Shown here piece after piece: positions 50,554 through 60,914 of a stretch of 64,000 bases of DNA. The notes under the pieces were generated by a model. The model saw nothing but the letters and a program-made list of their open reading frames with translations, did no database searches and was not told the DNA's origin. Positions within the stretch are counted from its first letter, which is position 1; each line of letters opens with the position of its first letter. A program made the position numbers and the translations under genes. Source of the stretch: Flammulina velutipes (lineage: Eukaryota; Basidiomycota; Agaricomycetes; Agaricales; Physalacriaceae); assembly GCA_011800155.1 (NCBI GenBank), contig CM022371.1, positions 1,364,001-1,428,000 on the forward strand, given 5' to 3'.

Positions 50554-50912
50554 CAAACTATATATATATGCATCTTGTCGTGTAAGCTGATCGTACCTCC
50601 CCTACTTGACTGGATGAGACTCACTTCCTTCCCTAGGCTGTGAAATGTACTACCATTTACTTATAAAAATCGCTTAGCTATCTATCACTCTTTCGTTCTC
50701 TCATATTCAAGGTTGATTGATAGTGTGCACCTTCAATCTATCTGGACTGAGCGTTGAGCAAGCAACGAACGGGCTTGCGCAATACGACGGAGCTGCGGCC
50801 AGTGACAAATTGAAATGGTTAATACACAACAAGAGCTTTAGAAGATTATTTATAGTAGTATATATATTAACATCTACCCATTCCCGTGTAGTTCCTGTAG
50901 TTCTAACTTGTA
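50554..50912. other. Convergent intergenic region
   Basis: AT-rich 3' flank shared by two facing genes. No gene or repeat recognised. Confidence 0.5.
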
Positions 50913-53028
50913 CTAATGCCCGGACGGCGGGTCAATGCCGACCTCCCTCACCAGTCGCCACAGTCCTATATCATCTTCAATCTAAAACAAGTCAGATACT
51001 CGATCATGATGAACGATGAACGAGAGAGGGCTGACCTGGCGACGCATCGCTGCTTCCTCCCGTTCCACCTCATCTTCATTTCTTCCACTCGTCGAAAAAA
51101 CGGCTTGCATTTCCTCCAAACCGATCCCAGCTGTTTCGGGTACCCAGTACGTCGCCCAAAGGTAGGCCAAAAAACAGCATGTAGCGAACAAGACAAAAGT
51201 CCCTGAAGACGAGTGTTCAAGCGCCAGTGGTGTTATGAGGCCAATGAGGACTAATATGATAGAGATGAGTTACGCATGGGGGACCTGAAAGCAACACTCA
51301 CAATTGTTTGCCCAATTACTAGCGGTGGCCAATGCCACACCCCGACTTCTCACTGAGAGGGGAAAGACCTCGCTAGGCAGAACCCATCCGATTGGACCGA
51401 ACGATGAACCATAAGCCAGAGTAAAAACGTAGATGCATCTGAAAGGTAAAGTGTCAACAGAAAGCCGTTCCTTTAGACCTTGTCGTAGCTTACGCAACGG
51501 CCACCCATGCGCCTACTTCGTGATTCTCCCAATCCGAGCCAAATTGTACGATCTATAGGCGGATGAGATCTCAAAAATCAGAAAGGCGGACAGCCATGCA
51601 TACCAGTGCAGCAATCGTGAAGTGGGACAGACCCATAACTACTCCCCCAAGCCGTAGCAAAGGCTTCCTACCTGATACACTAAATATGAGACGCAAAGGA
51701 AACGAGAGGTGCTCACGTACCAACTCTATCAATGTAGATGATCGCAGGAACCACAGCAATGAGCTGAACTATCCCTATACCACCCGACACCAGAAGGGTT
51801 ACCGTGTTCCCAGATAGACCAATGGAACGAACAAGCGTTGGGCCATAGTATAGCAGAGCGTTGATCCCAGACCATTCTAAGGACGTCTATCAGTCGGGTA
51901 GACGAGTATGTGAACCCACTCTTACGCTGGAATGCCATCATCAACACCCCAACCATTGTCCTTTTTCTATATCGCTTACCGAACAATCCCGTCCACACCT
52001 TGAGCTCTGTCATGATCGTACCGTCACCTTTAGTATCGGCGGTCTCTGTTGTCCGCTGAATAAGGGTTGCCTCGACACGCATCTCGAGAAGTTCAAGCTA
52101 TGAAATCAATTCAGTAGATGGTACACGCGTTCAATGTATAGACAGACCTTCACTAGAGGATTGTCAACTGATCTTCCCCTTAGCTTCGCTAGAACTCGCG
52201 ACGCTTCATCGTCCATGCCTTGAAGGATCAAAAGTCGAGGACTGGATGGCAAAAAAATACAGCCAATGCCCAATATCAGGCCAGGTATAATTTGAACGGC
52301 AAGAGGTATCCTCCAAGACATGGAGGAAGGGATAGTTCGAGTGATGAAGCCCAACCAAAAGCCAAATACGACGCCCAGTACGATGGCCAATTGCTCAAGG
52401 GCCATAAGAGAGCCACGCAGAGAAGGAGGAGAGATCTCGGCGAGATACAAAGGCGAGAGCATGCTAGCACAACATTGAATTCCGAACCGAAAGGTAGTAG
52501 CCAGTAGAATACACACCTCAACGCGCCCACACCTACGCCCCCTATACCGCGCCCTATAACAAGATGGAAAACCCGAGTCGCTGCGCATTGGATAATGGAC
52601 CCGAGCACAAAGACCGCGCATGCGAGTGCTATTGCCTTGCCACGGCTGGTCATTCGGTCGGCACACAGACCAGCGAGAATACAGCCCAACAAGGCGCCCA
52701 GCTCGAGAACGGCGGTCATGACGCCGGTTTCCAAAGCTGACATGCGGAAAAAGGTGGGCATGACAAGGACATTGGCAATGACACCTTGGTCATACCCGAA
52801 GGATAGTCCGCCGATGGATGCCAGCAACGCGGAGAAAAGTGTATATTTATTGGAGAATAAGCCTTCGCCATAGGTGTATGTGTATGAGCCATCGTCGCGA
52901 AGAGTTACCGATGAGGACTGGTCTTTAGACTGCGGCGCGTCCTCGTTCGGTAATGAAACATAGGCGTGATCCTGTATACATTGTGAGCTACAGAAGCATT
53001 CGTAAGGTTCAATACATACAGATGACAT
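50913..53028 (-). CDS. MFS sugar/inositol transporter
   Basis: Twelve-helix major facilitator of the sugar-porter type. Start is ATG 53028 (MSS joined by an intron to DHAYVSLPNED); 53034 is TTG. TM1 holds GGLSFGYDQGVIANVL. LAGLCADRMTSRGKA is the loop 2-3 motif, GRGIGGVGVGALSMLSPLYLAEISPP the TM4-5 motif, and LPSSPRLL corresponds to PESPRWL. The TM7 substrate motif reads FQQWSGINALLYYGP when spliced at the GTAAGA donor near 51930. IGWVLPSEVFPLSVRSRG and the C-terminal PETAGIGLEEM complete the family signature. The final exon ends GIDPPSGH at 50913. About nine introns. The Trp in QQWSGIN, rather than QQLTGIN, fits the low-specificity hexose/quinate-like fungal branch. The substrate is not certain. 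Confidence 0.9.
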
Positions 53029-53313
53029 GTCCAATAGCGTTCAGGTGCAAATTCCGGTCAGCATTAGTCCAGTCCAATGGTGGAATGAAGGCAAGAGTGA
53101 TTTGGCACGTGGTTGCCACGCCACACATCATTAGCTTAATCATTAACATCTGATATCGTTCTCGTAACACGCCAATACGAATCACACAACAAGTAGTGTA
53201 AATTACGGATAGAGCTCCTCGTCCTTTCTAGAATAGATATGACCTAGTAATGTCCCAGTGAAATAACCAAAAAACCTAAAGTAGTTGCGCAGTACCAAAC
53301 TCCAAACCGGCGT

Positions 53314-56300
53314 CTAATCCCTATCCACGATCCCCATCTTTCCACCAGTATTTTTGATAGCCTCCGATACATGTTTCGACCCATTCGCAGCCTTCTTCGT
53401 GCTTTCGCGCATAAAGTACCTACGAGAACAAACCATCAGCCTCAATAAATACGATCAAGAGTGCGTAACAACATACCCCACCAAACTATCCCAGATCTTC
53501 AAACCATGCCACGGTAAGATATGGTTATACACCTGTTGTTCCGAAGCAGACTGTCGAGGAGGGCGAGTCGGATCGTCGTTGGGGTCAAATGCCGCCCTAA
53601 GGATGTCCGACATCTTGAGCATCGGTACATTCTCGTGGGTAATCGGTGCAGAGTGGTAGATGCTTTTCTTCAACAACGACAGCGCTTCGAACTAGCAACG
53701 CTCATCAGCAAAGAACGTCAGGAGAAACTGGGACGACGTACAGTATCTTTCCGGTTGGCTATCGCACTAGGTGGAGGTTGCTCGTCAGCAAGATCCAGAG
53801 GGCCCCATCGCCTATCATCCTGTATAGTATGATCCACCGGAGCGTCAGACATCGACCTCTCATGACCCGTCGCTCGCTGAGGGCGCGCGGTAGACCGTAG
53901 TGGGTTCGTCGCTGTGATAAGACCCTCGTCCTTCGCATTTTCCAGCATCCTGTGGGCCTTCGTTTCGAAGGTACGGCGTTTCCGAATAGCCTTCTTGGCG
54001 GAAGTATGGTAGGTTTTGTCCCACCGTGTTTGCCCGTCTAGCCATCGTATGCAAGGGTCTTCTCGGATGAGACCAATTTCTTCCTTTGGGATCTTCAAGA
54101 CCTCGAGGTCCTCTTTGGGTTCCATCGGCCGAGTCATGCCCTCGATATCGACGCGCTCTCGAATCATAGTAATATGTGGGACGTCCTTCTGCTCATTAGA
54201 GTCAGTATACGTGTTTGTGGTAGTTTGAGATCAGCTCACAGTACCAGTCTCCGGATTGATCGTGTCCTTGATGTCCTCGTCACTTGAAGCGTCCTTCTGA
54301 ATCGCATGCGCTAGAGTCTCGACTTCCGCTTTGTACAACTTCACGCCCTGTCCGTTAGAATTGGATGCTTCAGAAGAGGCGTTCTTCTTGATGTCCTTCT
54401 TGCTCTTCTTCTTGAAAACGGAACGTTTGCTCCGTTTGGTGCCATGCTCATCGGTCTCCGAAAGGTCTGAACATGGCCTATGAAGTTCCGGGAAAGGATT
54501 CCGCTCGAGGTGTTCTTCATCGTGATCAGTGACATGCTTCACGAACTCCGCAATTGAACGGTAAGCATAGTTTGCCTGGAAAATGGTATATGAATCAATT
54601 CGCAACCACAGGGTAGTTGGGACCTTACGCTTTTTGTGAAGCTGAAGACTGTCAGAACATGACACATGCCTGCGATGCTGATAAGCGTGGAGGTCCCATC
54701 GTTAGTAACTCGACATACCATCAAAAACCTGCAGATGGACCTGTTCATTTGGATTGAGGACTCCCATTTCTACAGAACAGAGGGCAGACTCACCTTGGTT
54801 GGTTTAGTGAAGTTCTCCGCATTGTGACGCTGGCGTTTATTGTCCCTCAAGATACCTTCTCGAACAGGATATTCCGTAGGATGCGCGGCACGATGGGCCA
54901 TATACACTATCTCATCCCGCAAAACTTCCCCGTCGCCAGCCAGGATATACAACGGAGGCAGATTTCCTAGCGAACCTTGCATGACCGGTGAAACCAGTGG
55001 ATGGGAAAGCTGTCTAAAAAGAAAACATAAATTTGAGGCGAACGTACAGGAAGGGAAAAGAGCATACTCGGTCGTTGCATAGAGCTGAATCTGCGAACAC
55101 AACTCCAACGGGACAGATTTCGGATCTTTCATCAGAACTTTTGGCGGCTTGGGTTCCCATAGATTACTGTCGACACTGATGTCTGCATTCTTGGTAGGTG
55201 AATCAGACTGGTCATCCTTGAGCATCTCTTCCTGCGGGACGCCTAGCTGGTCTTCGTCTTTTTCTTCCGCATCTGAAATGATTCTCTCAGTACTCGGTTG
55301 GAGGGTATCAGCATGCCCAGGCTTCGGAGGAGGAGACGTCGAAGCCGGGCGAACACGTCCTGTTGACGGCGGTAACAGCTCATTTGGCCACAACGGCGAC
55401 GGCTTGGCCAAGAAGCCGTAGGGAGGAATGATATCCTGGGAGTTGGTTAGACAAATGAGTTCTCCAGAGCACCAAGACATACATACGGTTGGCGTATTCG
55501 TCATGATGCTGGGAAAACTATGCGTGAGATCAATCCACGGACTGATGAGGACGGCGCCGGCTGGCATTGGCATCTTCATATCTCGCAGAATGGTCAGGAC
55601 CGTGAGAGCGAGACCGGCGCCAGCTGAATCTCCGGCGAAGACTATCTTTGAAGGTGGGATAGGTTTATGAAGTGCGCTCGGAGGCGGATCGGTGAGGTAG
55701 AAATCTGTTGATTGTGATATGAACAACATAAGAGTGTGGACACGCCTTCAGCACTCACAAGCAGCAAGGACATCTTGTATTGGGCACGGCCATGGATACT
55801 GAGGTGCTTTCCTTGACGAACGTTGAGAGCTAAACCTAACTTGACTTTGGAAGGACATGTACCTGTAATTTACAGCAAATGCGCGACCTTTGAACTTGCG
55901 AGCTACATGGATGGTCAGATTTGGCGAGTGAACGCATTCTCCACGCACCGTAGCGGATTATTTGGTATCTGTGGGTATCTGAACAGAGTGTTAAGGTTTA
56001 CACAACCGTGTTGCCTAGGCACGTACTTATAGACCCCCAGAAGTATCCGCCTTTGTATAAGATCAGTTTGATAAACAGTAGGGCGCATATAATCAGCATA
56101 CCTCCATGAACATACAGCTAAAACGATGTTAAGTTAGTAGAGACAGACAATGGATATATCGCGCATACCATGACTCGGTCAAGCGATTCCATGCGTAGTA
56201 TGTCCTCCTGGTCATCAGAGAGGTCAGCCTCGCTGTCTATCTTGACGTCGGAAAGATATTCTTTCTCGGTAATCCATTCTGCATCGACACCGTCCAAACC

Positions 56301-56854
56301 GCGCACTTGCCACCACCGCTCGCCCCCAACGACGTGCTTGAGCTCTTCTGGACCGAACCAGTCGATGAGAAGGTCTGCAGCGCGGTTGCACATCGACAGG
56401 GGAATACAGACAGGCGAGACGGCGGCCCAGAACGGCGCTGGGACATGAGTATTTGTACTAGAGGGTACATGAGACGCTGTTCAATCGCGCAGGAAATGAC
56501 TGACAATGCTTGGAGAGACTCGACGGTGTTCTTTGTTCCCATTTCAATGAACGCTGAGCGTGATCTTAGCAGGCGACGCGCCCAAGAACGTTTGAAGCAC
56601 CTTTCACGATGTGGAACGCTCTGAGCCCAGTAATTAGAGAGGTCGTTATGAAGAGAAGGCAACGCACTCGTCGAAGAAGATATCGTCCTTGGAGTCTTTC
56701 TCCTCGTCCCCATTCTTGAACTTTTCTGCTTTTCTCTTGCCATGGGCGAAGAATGTCTTTATGACCACTAATTACTATTAGCTGGCGTCGAGGCCGCGCT
56801 TGGATGCATGCCTGGTGTTATATGAACTGCTGAAGAAACTGTAGAGACGGTCAT
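53314..56854 (-). CDS. HSL-type alpha/beta hydrolase with long C-terminal extension
   Basis: Best start by splicing is ATG 56854 (MTVSTVSSA joined to TFFAHGKRKAEKF across a 71-bp intron). Two 47-bp introns then keep frame (FFDE-AFHIVK-AFIEMGTKNTVESLQ). The alpha/beta-hydrolase-3 core has the oxyanion motif LYVHGGGYFWGS, nucleophile FAGDSAGAGLAL, the acid in LAGDGEVLRDE and the His in VFDGMCHVLT. This is the hormone-sensitive-lipase family, acting on acyl esters. An acidic, Pro-rich insert of about 100 residues (near 55160-55420) splits the core. After the catalytic His, about 380 residues remain. They are highly charged with Lys-rich patches (VFKKKSKKDIKKN; KKAIRKRRTFE) and end MGIVDRD. The first exon is the least certain part. 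Confidence 0.8.
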
Positions 56855-57112
56855 GATAATGTGTTGCGGAAAAGGAGCGGTGGGCAGCTAACAAACAGTT
56901 GGAAGGGTAGGTACACGCTCCGATGACGTTTAGCCTTCCAGATCCGGTCATTTCTTTTTGACAGCCCAAGGTGAGAACGCTTTAAACAATGTCCGATGTG
57001 TTTCGGTACAAACGAGGATTTACAATACTGGAGCTGTACTACAGTCTACGCTTAGTCTACGCGCTTGGTTTGATCAGAGCTTGCTTGATGGCCGGGACCT
57101 CGTTCCACCCTT

Positions 57113-58181
57113 TTACAAACTGGATGAAGAGATTAAGTTGTGTATGAAGAAGATAATGGGGCGTACTGTTTTCCTGCAATTGCGTATGTATAGCCTCATA
57201 TCGCGCAAGGCAGACGGACTAATCTGGCCTGGAGTCAACAGCTGGTAGAGCTCCTTGTACGCGGCGAGGTGATATTGCTTCTGGCGATCTAAGTGCTTGA
57301 TGTTTGTTTGGGTGGTTTGATACCAGTGGTCCGATGCCGGGCCTGCAGAAAATGGTGAGATCAGGAATGAAGACACTCAAAGATGTAGTTTACGCACCAG
57401 AGAACCAGACGACGAGGCCCCCAATGACGCCCACGGCTGCCACTGCGACATTGGTCCATCGTGAATCTGTTTCCTCCAATTCAAGGGAAGCCAGAATGAT
57501 TGCAGGGATCAGAGTCAAAGCTATCAGAGCGAAAGCTAGATGGAAAGAGTATTGGCCACAGGCTTTGACCAGAGCAGCAAAACAGATGTAGTACTTCGAC
57601 ACCTGCATCCTCAGGCATCAATTACAATCATGTATCATGACACAGAAAAGGGGGCTTACAATTGTCGAATTTCCCTCAGAATCGTAGATAGTACGGAGGC
57701 GTCGATGGAGACTCAAGTTCAGACCAGTCCACATCTCTTGCAGCTCTGGAGAATGGGTCTCGTCGGGGTTCATCTTCTTGATCGCTGTAAACAGTTGCTC
57801 GACATCTCCTCCAATGGTGAATGACATATCTAACACCAGAAAGACGCGTGCGATCTCAGTATCGAAAGGAGAGGTGGACGACAGCCAACTAGAATTATTC
57901 CAGGACATATCAGAGCGAGTCAAATATTGTACATACCCGATGACAGGTAACTTGAGGACATCAGACCGACAGGTATCCAAGATCATGAGCTGGTCTTTGA
58001 GCGCAGAGAAGGAGTTCTTGAGAGGTTCTACCTCGGCGTCGTCTTCGTTCTCAGCGACTTCTCGAAACGTTGCCTTAGAGTAATCCTGAGCTAGAGAGTT
58101 TTCATTTGCCGTCGGAAAAGTGAAAAAGAACGGGTCGAGGAAGACGGAGAAGTCATCACCAGCGATTACAGGTTCAGTCAT
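57113..58181 (-). CDS. Orphan two-helix membrane protein
   Basis: Family not recognised. Start is ATG 58181 (MTEPVIAGDDFSVFL). Exon 1 is a hydrophilic region of about 170 residues with FSVFLDPFFFTFPTANENSL and ARVFLVLDMSFTIGGDVEQL. A 57-bp intron (GTAAGC..CAG) joins NSTI to VSKYYICF. Then come two hydrophobic segments, YYICFAALVKACGQYSFHLAF continuing to about LTLIPAIILASL, and VAVAAVGVIGGLVVWFSG, separated by LEETDSRW. After an intron near 57345-57395, a Lys/Tyr/Gln-rich tail (HLDRQKQYHLAAYKELYQLL) ends SSSSL. A possible ion-channel or membrane-anchor role is only a guess. It shares a 178-bp promoter with the secreted orphan at 58360. Confidence 0.65.
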
Positions 58182-58359
58182 GAGGAAGAGACTCGAGTTT
58201 GATAACGGCGAGGGTGGTGAAAGCTGAAGAGAAGGACGTCTGAGGCTCTGAGCGTGGCGCGGCGTTATAAATGCCTATTGCTCCCACGGTATTGATGCGA
58301 CATGGGAGATGCCGTAGTCAAACATCATTATTCAGCACGCCCCTTTCCTTCCAACGAGC

Positions 58360-59390
58360 ATGGACACCAAAGTCAGTATATCAACCTTGATACATTCAAT
58401 GATTCACTATAAATACGCCTAGCTCATCATCCATGGTTTACTGCTTCTCGTCACCGATGCTTGGAATGCCGAGAGTCTCTACGCCGATCGCTCCCACCAG
58501 ATAATTGCCGACGTGCATCGTGTGGCACCCTCACATTGTCGCCCCTCCTTCATAAAGCTTCGCGCAACTACCGCCAGCTTCTTCCACCTCTTAGTGGTTG
58601 CATTCGACAATTGCACTACCCTGTGCTATTGCGACCAGTCCGCACTCTTACCATCTACGCACAATGGATATTTACCTCTTGATAACGAAACATACTCCAA
58701 ACACGTCGGCATCCTAGAAACCTCCATCAAGGACATACTCGATATAGCTGAATCTACCGCTCAATATCTTCGCGAAATAGAGGCATCTCTCATTCTCCAG
58801 CTTCGCAGCGCAGCCGGCCCACTGGGATCCTACCTCAATGTCGTCTTCCCTGGGTTTAGCAGTTGTATGGCTCTGATAGACAACATTCCAGCCTCGTTCA
58901 ATCTTCTCATCGAGGCACTTTGGGAGGCAGCGAACTGTTTCGTCAAGTTCGGTCGCCGTTTGCTAGACTTTCACCAGGGCGTATACGAATTCAGTTGGGG
59001 AACGTCTGCAATATCGGCCAAGCTGGTGAAGCTGTTGGATTCTCTGCAAGTCTGCAGCTTCGGAGCACGCTCTTGTCTCAACTTCCTGTTTGGGGGGGAG
59101 GAGAGTTCTGCGAGTTGGCTCGCCAGGAAGTTGGCGGAATCCACTGTGCCTCGTGTTCCCCGTGCTCCCCTTGGTACGTTCATGTTTCTATCTCTTGAAA
59201 AATGGCTTGACGTTCTTCCGTAGGCCTACTTCCCGACAATGATGACGGTTTGTCTCTTCATAGACGTATTTTTTCATGGATAACTTACTCTCATGTAGCT
59301 GCGGACATCGAAGTTGATAAGAATTCGTATATTTCTGCAGTATGGTATGTGGCCCAAGTAAGAAGAGCGGCGGAGAAGAAAGAGAAATAA
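58360..59390 (+). CDS. Secreted or membrane-anchored helical orphan
   Basis: Family not recognised. Exon 1 is only MDTK (ATG 58360); an intron of about 67 bp joins it to LIIHGLLLLVTDAWNAES, giving a signal-peptide-like N-terminus. The next exon (about 240 residues) is predicted all-helical with repeated Leu/Ile amphipathic runs (ILETSIKDILDIAESTAQYL; MALIDNIPASFNLLIEALWE; LVKLLDSLQV). Cysteines are numerous, including NCTTLCYCDQ. Three small final exons end RRAAEKKEK at 59390. A TATAAAT at 58265-58271 is about 90 bp upstream. No enzyme motif was seen. Confidence 0.65.
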
Positions 59391-59898
59391 TCGCATACTT
59401 CTCAAGCCTGAATATCAATAGCGAGCGACCGGTACGCTATTGGCGGGGGAGAGTACAGGGAAGTAGCATTCCTACATCCTTGTATCAATGAACTCTTAAT
59501 CACTCATCGTTCAACCAACGCCCACCCACTAAGCCTGATAGAGAGATGGATTATATGGACCTTCCCAAGTCACAACTGTCCATCAGTGGCTGACGGGTTA
59601 TCCTTGCTCTTTGACCATCGAAGCACAGTCTGAGGCCTGAGGGGGCGAACTATACAAGATCGTCGATGCTAGTCGAAACGAACGGATGAATCATATGTGA
59701 CCGAGAAAGAGAAAGATACAGAGCTCGGAACTGTGAGCATAAGTATCGTCCACCCAGTGCAACATCTCGATTTCAATCTCAAGTTAAGTTACAGATGGCA
59801 GACTAGACGACTGAAAAATGTTCGTTCGGTCCAAAAGAATACCCTTCGAGAAATAGTATATAGTTTTTGAAAAACCAAAGACCTGAAGAACTGATAAA
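59391..59898. other. Convergent intergenic region
   Basis: About 510 bp between two facing stops. I see no coding frame, RNA gene or repeat. Confidence 0.5.
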
Positions 59899-60614
59899 TT
59901 AGGCCAACAGGGCGCCAAGGACGGCAAGGGCACCAATCACACCACCTTGCGCAACGGTCATGGAAAGGGCAGCGTTGTCACTGGATTGTGTAGAAGACTC
60001 GGTTTGCGTAGAAGAAGCATCGCTCCCGGTGGTGCCGGTGGCAACGAAGGTAGTGCGCGTGTTGACGCCGGTGCTGAAGAAACGGGGTTCATTAGGTTAA
60101 GCACTGAGTGAAGAATGGAATATGTCGTACGTTCTCGTGGATGTACCAGTGGTGGTGGTCGGGTCGGTGATGTTGAACTCGGTGGATTGGGCGAGGATGC
60201 TGTTGAGGCTCTCAGAGTCCTGGACGATGTTGACGCGGAAGGTGCCTCCAACGGGCCACCCAGTGCTGGGAGGGTTGAGGCTGATTTCGCCGTCAACACC
60301 AGGAACGAGAGCAGCGAGGATTTGGTTGTTGTGTTCCATGACGCTGCGGTCCTTGAGGTATTGTCAATATGCAGTCGACGCTGGGGTGTGGCGCATACCT
60401 CGTTGGTCAAGATGACACTGAAGTTGGCACGGTCGGTAGAGACCATGTTCCAGGCTAATCTGAAGGATGGTCAGTCATAGCTTGTACTCGCAGAAAGCTG
60501 GATAACATACCTGTTCGCCCCCACAGAAGACCACCCTTCAGCAGCGTTGGGAAAAGTGACATCGTAGGCGGCAACAGAGGCAGCGAGAGCGAGTAGGATG
60601 GAAAAGGCGTGCAT
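59899..60614 (-). CDS. GPI-anchored Kre9/Knh1-like Ser/Thr-rich surface protein
   Basis: Start is ATG 60614 (MHAFSILLALAASVAAYDV): a signal peptide. The mature N-terminus DVTFPNAAEGWSSVGANR-LAWNM is the Kre9/KNH-like domain (PF10342, Ser-Thr-rich GPI-anchored family), often linked to beta-1,6-glucan or wall biogenesis. Later GTFRVNIVQDSESLNSILAQST belongs to the same domain. A Thr/Ser-rich linker (TTTTGTSTRT; SSTQTESSTQSS) leads to a hydrophobic C-terminal tail VAQGGVIGALAVLGALLA with no charged end, the pattern of a GPI-attachment signal. Four introns. One intron (near 60360-60400) contains a TGTGGCGCA. A longer frame upstream to 60761 is unlikely, since it would bury the signal peptide. Confidence 0.88.
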
Positions 60615-60914
60615 GGTGGATTGGGAGAAGGGGCGGATGGCTGAAAGAGCGGGCTTGAAAAAGAAAGTATTCGAAACTCGGATGAACGTAAGAGGCAACC
60701 TGGATCCAGCCTGGCTTTGCGATCTTTTCCACGCTTGACATTTCTTGACAGCCGTCGGCAAAATCCGCCCGCCACAGTGGACACACGGCGGTAAGGACTT
60801 ACATCTATATCTGAGCTATATCTTCAGTAACATCCTCCACCGCTGGGCTCATAATTGATGTCGGGCTCTCACTACGGCTTCAGAAAATTCTGTGATATAC
60901 CATGGCAATTCTAT

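Noticed and set aside
56237..56743. 168-codon minus-strand frame starting MAREKQ
   Set aside because: Wrong frame; splicing two 47-bp introns in the other frame gives the family-like N-terminus of the hydrolase.
56854..58181. Fusion of the two-helix membrane protein to the downstream hydrolase
   Set aside because: The membrane protein frame stops at 57113 and the hydrolase has its own plausible ATG and intron at 56854.
60455..60784. Frames upstream and over the GPI protein start
   Set aside because: The signal peptide at 60614 fixes the start; upstream codons are leader sequence.
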